From Metallyticus violacea (Eukaryota; Arthropoda; Insecta; Mantodea; Metallyticidae), in contig CM060831.1 in NCBI GenBank assembly GCA_030762175.1, forward strand, positions 97,332,501 to 97,396,500: a DNA stretch of 64,000 nt, in the 5' to 3' direction. Below are positions 22,443 through 31,239 of the stretch, in pieces. The notes under the pieces are model-generated. The model made no database searches, was not told where the DNA came from, and saw nothing but the letters and a program-made list of their open reading frames with translations. The position numbers were made by a program, and so were the translations under genes. Numbering within the stretch: the stretch's first letter is position 1; each line of letters starts with the position of its first letter.

Positions 22443-23410
22443 AGTAGTAACTATTATGGATTAAGCCGTTGGATTAACGATATTTCCGCCACCAGAGCGC
22501 TAGTGTCTCTCTCTTAATCCCCCGGATTATCGAGTTAATCCCCGGATTATAATTAATCCATCCATTCATTCCATAATACATTTTTTATTCATTCACAGAT
22601 ACAAAAATGTATAACCTCCCACCATAGCGCCCCCCACGGATTATCGTGATAAATCACATTTTATTAAAAACAAAATGCCGATGGTCGTTACAAATGTTTA
22701 AACACAAAGCTCGAGGACGCTAGTTTCGCGCCCCCACGAATTATATTGATAAACCTATCGTTAATCTATCTTTTTGGCGGGTGGAAGTGGGGGTGGACGC
22801 CTTAAGAAGGTATGTTTAGTGTTAATGGGTTGGGAAACATGCAATAAAAATGTATTTAAAATGAAAATTGTATTGTTTTAATCCAATGACTCAATCCATA
22901 ACCGATTTTTTATTGATTTATTTATGGACGCTCTTTAACATCTCAGGTCATCAGCGTCCCATTCAACTCAGGGCGTGAAAAGGCCGACAAATTTTGCTCA
23001 GAGGCCTCTCTTTCAGGCTTGATGTTCTTTTTCGTGCCGTAAATGTACGACACGGGGCCCACGGCTTTACTTCCCTTCCGGAGGAAGCCATACTAGGATT
23101 TTTACGCCCGAAAAAATCCTTTGGTTCTGGCAGGGGTTCGAACCCGCGTTCTTGGGTGTAGGTAGCAAGTATGGCAACCACTACACCACCAGGACCGACT
23201 CCATAAAATATTTTGTTTATTCATACACAGATACAAAAATGTATTTCACAACTCATAATTAAAATGGCAGTAAAAAAATAAGTAGTATTAATCCATCTTT
23301 TTGGGCGGTGGGGGCGGTTGTGGATCCCTTAAGAAGGTATGTTTAATGTTAATACGTTGGAAAACGTGCAATAAAGTTTATTTAAAATGCAAACTGTATT
23401 GTTTTAATCC
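22443..23410 (+). repeat. Left terminal inverted repeat (interrupted by SINE A2)
   Basis: Without the SINE this is ~660 bp matching 29511-30211 inverted. It contains sub-repeats: the block TTCATACACAGATACAAAAATG, the AAGAAGGTATGTTTA(G/A)TGTTAAT block and TTGTATTGTTTTAATCC recur twice at a ~210-260-bp spacing, with a third partial copy just inside (23411-23505). GGATTA/TAATCC motifs recur throughout. Confidence 0.92.
22910..23199 (-). mobile_element. tRNA-derived SINE, family A (copy A2)
   Basis: Full-length family A copy with tRNA-like head (CAGGGGTTCGAACCCGCGTT, plus-strand reading) at the right. It is flanked by imperfect 15-bp duplications TCCATAACCGATTTT (22895-22909) and TCCATAAAATATTTT (23200-23214). 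It is absent from the right TIR, so it inserted after the Polinton-like element. Confidence 0.93.
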
Positions 23411-23916
23411 ATATCTGATTTTGTTTATTCATACACAGATACAAAAATGCATTCCACAACATACAATTACAAATGGCGGCACAAAAAATGTGTAGTATAT
23501 TTGTTTACAATTATTAATTTTAAAAATTGGAGATGTTTAATAACAAAATGTTTTAATAACTGTTCCAGTCACTGTTTTAGTGGCGATTCACTGCAACAAA
23601 TTATTTTAAAATATGTAGTATATTTTTTTTGGGAAAAGACACATCACTATCATTGTCTTCGTCATCGTGCTCCTCCTCGTGTGGCGTCGTGATGCATATG
23701 AGTAGCATGTGGGAAAAGTGATTGTTGAGGTGTTCCTGGGTTGACGGAATGGACATGGGCACGACGAATCCCTTGATGAATTACGCGTGGAAGTAGCCTG
23801 CCGACCTGCCCTTGTAGTCTAATGCCGATATATGGTACAGCGTACGTCTATGCCATATTGTTGTGCTTTTGAAGGCAAGCATTGAACTTCCACGACGTCG
23901 TTGTTGATGTGACTAG
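23411..23916 (-). pseudogene. Broken downstream coding trace, acidic C-terminus
   Basis: Minus-strand frames after the stop at 23917 still look protein-like, with RSAGYFHA then FIKGFVVPMSIPSTQEH and a very acidic HEEEHDDEDNDSDV near 23645-23690. The reading needs frameshift and stop repair, so it is probably the decayed remainder of the gene starting at 24081. The part nearest 23411-23505 is a third partial TIR sub-repeat. Confidence 0.4.
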
Positions 23917-24081
23917 TTAGACGGTGACAGTTTTGTCCTCGCCAAAGAATGAGATTTCTGTGGAGAGCAGTTTGATGTATGCAGGATACTCGCCGCTTGT
24001 TGTGACTTGATTTTGATTGTTAAAAAGGAGTTTGACAAGGAGATTGTTGCCTATTCCCACCGGGTCTATTTGACTCGCCAT
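23917..24081 (-). CDS. Small ORF of the Polinton-like element, 54 aa (probably truncated)
   Basis: It starts MASQIDPVGIG and ends at TAA (23917-23919). The start overlaps the end of the upstream 156-codon ORF by 16 nt, as in a compact viral-type gene cluster. Protein-like sequence continues in other frames to about 23640, so the ORF is likely a longer gene cut by a premature stop. The protein is not recognised. A position downstream of PolB pieces would suit an accessory or structural gene, but that is inference. Confidence 0.5.
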   Translation of the reverse strand: MASQIDPVGIGNNLLVKLLFNNQNQVTTSGEYPAYIKLLSTEISFFGEDKTVTV

Positions 24082-24536
24082 GTTATGATGTCCCTCCGGT
24101 ATCCGTTTCTGAGAACCTCCTCGCCCTCGTAGACGATGTAAAAGTCAAATGAGTTGAGCTGATCGATGAGTTCTGCAGAAAGATTGTTGAATCTGGTTGG
24201 TAGAAACACCTCTTGCTCGTTCTCGAGGTGTACAAGCGTTCTGGGCCCGCTCTTTATTGAGATGCTCCGGACTCCTTTCACGACGTAAGGCACGTTCGGT
24301 TGTAGCTTAGGCAATGAGACATACTCCGTGTTGGTCGCTACTGCAGCTAGTTTGCGTAACACGTCGATGATCATGTTAACTGTTCTGCCGAACTCTTGGT
24401 ACTGATGGGCTTCATCAAGATGACCTAGTTTTTCGTTTGTGCGGAGGTGAAAGTTGTTCGTCATCAAGATGACCTCTTTTGGGGCGTCATCAAGATGACC
24501 TCGTTTTTCAAGACATGTTTGTTTGTGTGACGTCAT
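24066..24536 (-). CDS. Unrecognised ORF of the Polinton-like element, 156 aa
   Basis: An uninterrupted 156-codon frame. The N-terminal ~45 residues are encoded by a repetitive stretch (three copies of CATCAAGATGACCT) and may not be original; an internal start in the VNMIIDVLRKL region is possible. The rest is compact, with LPKLQPNVPYVVKGVRSI, a basic/aromatic centre, and FDFYIVYEGEEVLRNGY near the end, suggesting a beta-rich globular domain. No domain is recognised. It lies 69 nt after the spliced gene and overlaps the next ORF by 16 nt, so the three are likely expressed together. Confidence 0.6.
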   Translation of the reverse strand: MTSHKQTCLEKRGHLDDAPKEVILMTNNFHLRTNEKLGHLDEAHQYQEFGRTVNMIIDVLRKLAAVATNTEYVSLPKLQPNVPYVVKGVRSISIKSGPRTLVHLENEQEVFLPTRFNNLSAELIDQLNSFDFYIVYEGEEVLRNGYRRDIITWRVK

Positions 24537-24604
24537 CAGATCTGTTGTGACACGTTCCTCTGATGAATTGTGCTTTTAGAAAATGCTCCATCTCCAGGAT
24601 CACT

Positions 24605-25372
24605 CTAAATGTGGCACAAAGAATGTATCTTGTATATTCGGTGAAATTCATTTTCTCCCCTGTGTGATGCAAATAATTGCGATAGGCAGCTGTTTGATTT
24701 TGTACTTCTATCTCGTCCTTCTTCTTGTGATAGATGATGTCGGTAATATAACGCTGAACTTACTAGTGTGTTCCATTCCTCCATGCTCAGTGATATGCAG
24801 CTTCCATCCATTTTGATGACCAGATTTAGTGCTCCAAATAAACGTTTAAAAACGACGGATAGTCGATTGCTCAACTGCCACTCTTTTAGATGAGGAGTCA
24901 AACTCTGTATTGACGGCATCGTCTCAGCAAGTTTCTGCCACTCTGTCAAACCCAGGTCCACAGCGCCGCGATGTCCACCCACTGGCACCACGATCTTATG
25001 TCGAGGTTTAGGTGAAAACCCAACGGCCGCAAACTTAGACTGCTTGCTGTTCAAGAAGTAAATATCTGATAGAGGTCTCTCGTCCATGTCACCGAAATTA
25101 TGCACATAACCTCTGTAGCATAATATTTTCACTAGCCACACACACGATAATGAATGCGACTTGCCTGCTTGCCTCTCTTGCAGCAACTGTCTGCACGGTC
25201 GCGTGCGTTCTGAAAAAAAAAAATACCGGGTGAAATTAGCAACATAAAATCGTGGCAAGTGTTATATATGTCTATTCATGAAAAAATTATACTAACCTTT
25301 AATGATATGCAGCTCTGATGTGTAGTTAGGGAGCATCCGCCCAGACTGAGGTTTTTTGAATGATGTCATCAT
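24605..25372 (-). CDS. Two-exon unrecognised gene of the Polinton-like element, 226 aa
   Basis: Exon 1 is 25372-25297 from an ATG-ATG with an in-frame TAA seven codons upstream. The donor AAAG|GTTAGT lies at 25297/25296. The acceptor is an 11-T tract plus CAG at 25213-25223 and 25210-25212. Exon 2 is 25209-24605. The exons total 681 nt, exactly 227 codons with stop, and join in phase 1 without a break. The central part includes FAAVGFSPKPRHKIVVPVGG and WQLSNRLSVVFKRLFGAL, with a hydrophilic C-terminus. No domain is recognised. The unspliced frame alone would start inside the intron at 25258, which is less likely. It is one of the few unbroken genes in the window. Confidence 0.62.
25210..25296 (-). 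other. Predicted 87-nt intron
   Basis: It begins GTTAGT and ends TTTTTTTTTTTCAG on the minus strand, matching insect splice consensus. Removing it keeps the reading frame of the 226-codon gene. Confidence 0.6.
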
Positions 25373-25566
25373 TGTGATTAAAATCACTTATGCTGAATTG
25401 TGAAAAGAATTCCAGGCCACGGAAGCGGTGAGATAGATAAGCAACAACGTAATGGCCACAGGTGGTGCTGACATCACTTTGCAACATTATAGTGTTGTGA
25501 GTTCATCTTGTACCACAACAACGATTTAAAAAACTAAAAAATGTTGTAGACCACAGCTGTTGATTT

Positions 25567-25614
25567 ACGCTGATGACCTGAGACGTTAAAGAGCGTCCTT
25601 AAATAAACAAAAAA
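25567..25614 (+). mobile_element. SINE family A 3' fragment
   Basis: CGCTGATGACCTGAGACGTT, AAAGAGCGTCC and an A-run match the last ~40 bp of family A. It is a severely 5'-truncated insertion upstream of the spliced gene. Confidence 0.7.
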
Positions 25615-25620
25615 AAATAG

Positions 25621-25873
25621 GTGTCAAAATTCCCCCCGGACGTTCTTTGCAACAAAGATACAGACCCAACGTTTCTCTGGTTTCGTGTTAGGATCGGTGT
25701 TAACGACAACCGCTATGGGAAGCTGTCTATTATGAAAATTTTTGGTTTCAACCTTTGAACCTTTGTTTTCAACGTTTGGTTCGTACTTTCTGACACGCTT
25801 CTCCTGGTTCTGGAAGGTGTAGTATTTTCTACATAACCGACATATTTGCTGGTGGGAATATGACTGGCATGTG
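25621..25873 (-). pseudogene. Open segment after the PolB Exo I region
   Basis: One minus frame is open across this stretch, with CRLCRKYYTFQNQ and RQLPIAVVVNTDPN. It ends at a TGA near 25625. It does not show the expected Exo II or palm motifs of the polymerase, so either the polymerase is rearranged here or this belongs to another gene. Confidence 0.35.
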
Positions 25874-26131
25874 TTATTTTAATGTTTCAGGCTCCTTGTC
25901 AAATACCTGTTCTTTAACGCCACACTGCGTACAATAGGCCGTCTTGTAAGGTTCGTCAATGCATAATCCACAGATTTTGTATACCACATATAGATTGGGG
26001 ACATGTTCAAACACGCCCTCGGAATAAGGAGTGTTCTGAGTACACTCAAAATCTATGAACATGAATATGAAATTATTTGGTATATTTGGTGAATTGTACG
26101 GCCGAATGTAGCTCTGGTGGTTAGTATTCAC
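25874..26131 (-). pseudogene. PolB fragment with Exo I motif
   Basis: An 85-codon frame contains FIFMFIDFECTQ, the Exo I signature (Asp-x-Glu) of family B DNA polymerases. It is followed by HVPNLYVVYKICGLC and further Cys pairs as seen in Polinton and bidnavirus-type polymerases. It is in a different frame from the upstream PolB pieces and stops before Exo II. Upstream to 26280 a CPMC-x-K type Cys motif with an in-frame stop also belongs here. The polymerase is therefore truncated and broken. Confidence 0.72.
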
Positions 26132-26331
26132 ATCAATTTTACAGGTACTACAAAAAGTCTCCCCTCACTGATGAGGAATTTTTCTACACCTTTTATTAAC
26201 AAGTTTGTTGCACATCGGACAGACTTTTTCAACGTCACACACTGACATTGTTTTGGGGTAATAATTTCCCTTAATCAATTGTTTATTGAAGCAGGTCTGT
26301 CCGTTGAAATCGCGATGTCACGCGATTCATC

Positions 26332-26763
26332 TCACGTACCTATCAAGCGTGGGTGGGTACCTCTGACGACATTTTGCACAATTTTGTTCGCTCCTGTGAG
26401 TTTCTTTTTATTTACTGAGGGAAAATTGCACTGTCGACAATACCATTTACATTTGAATGCCCCGTGCAGGTTTGCAATAGAGTTATAACGGCTGTAGTAG
26501 AATATTAAGTCGATATGTTTATCGGAGCTATTTTTTGACTGGTAGAGGACATTTTTACCACTATGGTCGCCAAAAACTGTTATGGAGTTGTCCTTTAGCT
26601 CCATCTCAAAGAGTTTCACGTCTTCAAGCGTAAACGGCCCATTAGTTTTGCCTATTTTCTCACACAACTCTACAGCCTTTAGTTTTTGATGAAATTCCTG
26701 CCTTCTAATTATATCATAGTTTATGTCTCCGTCAATTTTGGATTTTGACACTGCGATGGCCAT
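26332..26763 (-). pseudogene. PolB N-terminal region fragment
   Basis: A 143-codon frame with LEDVKLFEMEL, ITVFGDHSGKNVLYQ, HIDLIFYYSRYNSIANLHGAF and CKWYCRQCNFP. This order (a short ITVFG-type strand, a KHIDL-type segment and a paired-Cys motif) is characteristic of the N-terminal region of Polinton-type DNA polymerases. The frame ends at a stop, and the continuation to Exo I is in another frame. Confidence 0.72.
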
Positions 26764-26846
26764 AGCTAGACAAAGTTTGTCATTGTTCTTTATTTCAATG
26801 ATGCCTCTGACTTTACAACAGTCGTCGCAGTGTTTGTAGCATGAAC

Positions 26847-27416
26847 CTAATGCTTCATTTGTCCAAACACACGAAATTTTGAGTGGCCGCCTAACAAAAA
26901 TTCTTTATTACTCTGCATTACTTTCGCCAATAATTTCAATATGACTTCGGGACTCACTTGATCGAGCCTACGGGCACTCATATTAAACGGTCACTCAGGA
27001 TGTTTGGTATCATGAATCGTGATTCCCATGAAACCTGGCTGGATCTTTAGCAGATTGTCATTAACAAACGATAAATAATCGTTTAAAACCCTAGAAACCC
27101 ATTGGTTACGATCTGGATCTTTGGGCTCTGAACTAACCATAATTTCAGTCTCGGTATACCCCGAGTAACACTTTTTAGCCGATCTCCCTTTATGGCCTGT
27201 AATTTCAAAAGTAGGTTTCAAGGCAATACTCACTTGTGGTTCGCCGCCAGAAGAAGAAGGTTGATTAACTGCATCGTTAATAAATATTGTTGGTGTGGAG
27301 CCTTCCATTAGATTCATCTCCCGACCGCTGTCCTTTCTCTTCAGACTAAGCCCTGGCATTGTGAGATATAGCTGACTATCGGTATTGTTCGGTGTTTTTA
27401 TGGAACATCTCCCCAC
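26847..27416 (-). pseudogene. PolB extreme N-terminal region with in-frame stop
   Basis: A 141-codon frame (27416 to 26991) has a Ser/Pro-rich start and then WVSRVLNDYLSFVN and GFMGITIHD. After an in-frame TGA (26991-26993) the same frame continues with MSARRLDQVSPEVILKLLAK and stops at 26847. The region after this shifts frame into the next fragment. The pattern matches the start of Polinton-type polymerases in order, although this N-terminal part is weakly conserved in general. One nonsense and at least two frameshifts inactivate the gene. Confidence 0.6.
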
Positions 27417-29510
27417 CCTTCACCACGCCCACTTGGATTTTATAGCCAATGAAGACCTAGGTTGTGAAAGTTTTCTTAGGCAAAATGTCAACTATTATTA
27501 TAGTAACACTGTCAAAAGGTTTCTGTCCTTCTACAAATAGAGAGAATAATATATTTTTGCTTAGTAAAGCGAAATGTTTTCTACAGCTCTTACGTACACA
27601 TATAATGCTCACACATATATTAGATTATTACTTTCGCGATAATGTTTTAGTTACTTTGTCATTAGCAATCAAGCTTTTATTAAATACGTATTTCCTTCCC
27701 CTTGATTTTTTTGAATAATTACAGTATTGTTTTCTTACTATTGTGTACAATATTGTAACAGTAATCAACATCTATTTTCCATTATATGAAATTTACCTCT
27801 CCCCGGAATTATCATCACTTTATATTAAATAACATTAGAAAATAATGTGTATGTACAGAGGAATTCCTTTTTGCAACCAGCCGATTGAGTTCTTTCAATT
27901 CAAAACTGTAGGTTAAGGCTGGACATCGAATATTTCGCACCAGCTAGAATATATATAGTAATATTTTGACAACAAATTAAACTTCGTTTAACGCAGGCCG
28001 TGTCTTATCGACCTTTAAATAATAAAAAAGCACCAGCACTTTTTTCTTTTCATTATATATATAAAACAAACATGTTGCAACTAAAATAAAAACGTAATCT
28101 CTTTCATAAGGCAACATTGTTCATAATAATTGTTATCTATGAAGAGATATTTTCTATTAACGAATTATATATTGTTATAGATTCTAAATCATTTTACTAT
28201 TATCGGCAACCAGTTAATATAATAAACATGTTGCAGCTAATTAAAAATTCCATCTCTATCGTAAGGTATGCATATGCCAAATTGTTATCTGTGAACAGTT
28301 ATCGATCGGAAAACTATTTTCTCAATGAGGTCTTTTCTGAAAGATGGGACGACATACATTTCCTAAACAGCATTATAACGTGACCTAGTTTCATACACAG
28401 CAAAGTGAAGGAAAATTAAATATTTCGCACCATTGTTTATCAATCTGTTTATGAATAAATAAAATGTAATATTTACAGCAACCACTTGGAATTATCATCG
28501 CGTTTATATTAAATATTAAAATGCCATCTCTGTCGTAAGGTGTGCACATATGACAACAGATATTTTCTATTAACGAATTATACATATTATTGTAATGTTC
28601 TCTAAAACAGTTTAATATTAACAACAACCGATGAATGATTTTTTATGAAAAAAATAATATAATTGTTATGTATTAACGAATTATATGAATTATTGTAATG
28701 TAATCTAAATTAATTTAACATTAACAACAACCAGCTAATAAAATAACCATGTTGCAGCACGTTTATATTAAATAACTATCAAGAAAAATGTATGTAAATA
28801 CACCGTTGTACAGGGGAAAACTGGATGAATGACTTTTATGAGAATTGTTATATTAAACGTACCATATTTCGTTATCCGCATTGAAAGATACTTGGCCACC
28901 GGTCCCTTGCTTCGGTCACGTGAGCACCATGACAATACGGGTTAGTTAATTTCATACCCCACCTTTCACCACCCTATTAATGACCTGAATGTCATAAGAG
29001 ACCGGACAGTACAGAGTTAGTCTTCGAGCAGGAAGGAGTGACTTTATGACGGTCAGGACGAAAGCAGGTGTATTTCATCGCGTTCGTCTTTTGGCGTGAT
29101 ATGACAACTTTTTTTCTTTATGGAAGGTTAAAATTTAATTTTTAGTATACGTTTCCACAATAAACGTTACCCATTTTGCATTCAGTTGAGAAACGAACTT
29201 AATATAATACCCTTGTCCGAATGATGAAAGCAGTATGCGTAGCGTAAAAGTTAACGGTTTAAAGCCTGATCTAGAAATCGAAAATAAGTCTCTGTGTGGC
29301 AACCAAGCAAGCATGTGACGGGTGTTTCCGGACTGCGGGGGCAAAACATAAGTTGGGATTTTTATTCAATTGTGTGTGTTGATTGCTTTAATTACATCAA
29401 ACTTGCATTTTTAACAAACAGATTGTCTTTTTAGCAAACAAATTGCATTTCAAGTTGTTTTCTTTGCCCCAAAACACTCGCAATTTATGACTCATAGTTG
29501 TAATTAAAAC
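27417..29510. other. AT-rich non-coding interior of the Polinton-like element
   Basis: No polymerase, integrase, ATPase, protease or capsid similarity is seen. The part 27,800-28,870 carries degenerate direct repeats. The part 28,900-29,340 is less AT-rich (GGCCACCGGTCCCTTGC near 28895, then CACGTGAGCACC), but its ORFs show no domain. Large internal deletion or replacement of the original gene set is likely. Confidence 0.5.
27800..28870. repeat. Degenerate direct repeats inside the Polinton-like element
   Basis: Blocks recur three to four times: AACATGTTGCA(G/A)C, CATCTCT(A/G)TCGTAAGGT, TTTTCTATTAACGAATTATA and GTTTATATTAAATA, spaced by about 100-260 bp. Confidence 0.7.
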
Positions 29511-30211
29511 AATACAGTTTGCATTTTAAATATATTTTTATTGCATGCTTCCCAACGTATTAACGCTAAACATCCCTTCTTAAGGCATCCACAACCGCCC
29601 CCACCCCGAAAAAGATGGATTAATACTTCATATTTTTTGTACCGCTATTTGTAATTATATGTTGTGAAATACATTTTTGTATCTGTGTATGAATAAACAA
29701 AATCTGTTATGGATTGAGTCGATGGATTAAAACAACACGGTTTGCATTTTAAATATATATTTATTGCATGTTTCGCAATGTATTAACACTAAACATACCA
29801 TCTTAAGGCACCCACAACCACCCCCACCCAAAAAGATAGATTAACGACAGGTTTATCACGATAATCCGTGGGGGCGCGACACTAGTGTCCTGGATCTTTG
29901 TATTTAAACATTTGTAACGACAATCGTCATTTTGTTTTCAATAAAATATGCGCGACACTGCCGCTCCGGTGGACTGTTTATACGACGACCATCGCCATTT
30001 TGTTTTTAATGAAGTATGATTTATCACGATAATCCGTGGGGGGCGTTCTGGCGGGCGGTTATACATTTTTGTATCTGTGTATGAATAAAATAATCTATTA
30101 TGGAATGAGTGGATGGATTAACGATAATCCGGGGGATTAACAGAGTGACACTAGCGCTCTGGTGGCGTAAATATTGTTAATCCAACGGCTTAATCCATAA
30201 TAGATACTACT
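29511..30211 (-). repeat. Right terminal inverted repeat
   Basis: About 700 bp, inverted relative to 22443-23410. It has two internal sub-repeats (CATTTTTGTATCTGTGTATG at ~29670 and ~30065; GCATTTTAAATATA(T) at ~29530 and ~29745). It is free of the SINE present in the left repeat. Confidence 0.93.
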
Positions 30212-30217
30212 AACATC
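30212..30217. repeat. Target-site duplication, right (AACATC)
   Basis: Directly after the ACTACT terminus; identical to 22437-22442. Confidence 0.95.
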
Positions 30218-31130
30218 ACCACACTGAGAATAAAATTCTTTAAGAAATTCTATGAATTGTCTATGATTTAGTTCACGTTACAAATTAATTACTGCGTAGT
30301 TAATTGTAAGCATTTGGTTTAGAAGATCTTGAAGGTATTCAGATTCTATACCGTTCCATACTTGTTGAATAACTACTAGAGATGATCTAATGCCCATGTG
30401 CACCAACATATTTTCAGTACATCCCAGTAAAGTCACACCAAGCTGGGTTTCGACTTTCCCGACACTTTACCACGGCCAGAAAAAAAGAAGACTGTTTTAT
30501 TTTCAAAAAGGACCTTAACGGTTATAAGGATATGTTATATCTTCGATATCTACAAATAATGCACTTGATGAGGTAATAGCACGCGACAACTGGGTTCCAT
30601 TTGAAGAACTGGAGAACGAATATTTTACACAAAATTATAACTGAAAAACGAAATGGTTCGTTCTATTTTAGATGTAAGTATGTTGGTTGTACATTGGGTG
30701 CCCTGCACATTTGTGAGAATTCACTCTCCTGGAGGGGGAAAATGCAAAAATGTTCAATTGCAGAAAATGTTATTTTTCATTAAATACACAGACTACGTGA
30801 TTCACATCTCACGAAATCTTTTCCAAGGTTTTTGCTTTTCCTTCAAAATCATCCTGTCATTTTTTATTTTCTTTATACATTTGAGTCATATCTAATAGCA
30901 TGAAATTCTATAGTTCACTAAAATTTGGCGTTATTGGCTGTCTAGTTCTTTGTTTTCTATGTTACCGTTAAAATACGAATACAAAATAAAAATAATCATG
31001 ACCTTCTGAACGGTATCAACATCGTCCAGAATTGATTGCAACTATAGCACGAAGTATTGTAGAAAGTGAAAACTATGAATTGCTTCAAATCGAGAAAAAT
31101 GTCGTAATGGGGTGATGTGAGGAAGCAAAA
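30218..31130. other. AT-rich non-coding DNA
   Basis: No repeat family or gene is recognised. Confidence 0.45.
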
Positions 31131-31171
31131 TCATCATCATAATCATCATCATCATCATCATCATCATCATA
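31131..31171. repeat. (ATC)n microsatellite
   Basis: About 12 ATC units with one interruption. Confidence 0.9.
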
Positions 31172-31239
31172 ATTATCAATGATCAAAGTTCTCGGTCTGG
31201 CCAAGAAAGCACTAGATTTAACAGAAATGTTTTTTTATT

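Larger units (their letters stand above)
22443..30211 (-). mobile_element. Polinton/Maverick-like element, 7,769 bp, shortened
   Basis: Both ends read inward as AGTAGTA(A/T)CTATTATGGAT, then GGATTAAGCCG, and are flanked by a perfect 6-bp duplication AACATC. AG-starting long inverted repeats with 6-bp duplications are the recognised hallmark of Polinton/Maverick elements. The interior encodes broken N-terminal pieces of a family B DNA polymerase (25874-27416), again a Polinton gene. Autonomous elements are usually 15-20 kb; this one is half that, and no integrase, packaging ATPase, protease or capsid gene is recognised. All coding signal is on the minus strand. A SINE lies in the left repeat. 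Confidence 0.85.

Noticed and set aside
24583..24816. Plus-strand hydrophobic ORF inside the Polinton-like element
   Set aside because: It is antisense to the 226-codon gene and has no independent support.
25020..25258. Start of the 217-codon minus ORF at 25258
   Set aside because: Its first residues are translated from a predicted intron with a strong acceptor; the upstream exon gives a better start at 25372.
22443..30211. Alternative reading as a parvovirus- or bidnavirus-derived insertion rather than a Polinton
   Set aside because: Bidnaviruses share the polymerase type, but the AG termini, long TIRs and 6-bp duplication fit Polinton integration; no parvovirus-type helicase or capsid motif is visible.
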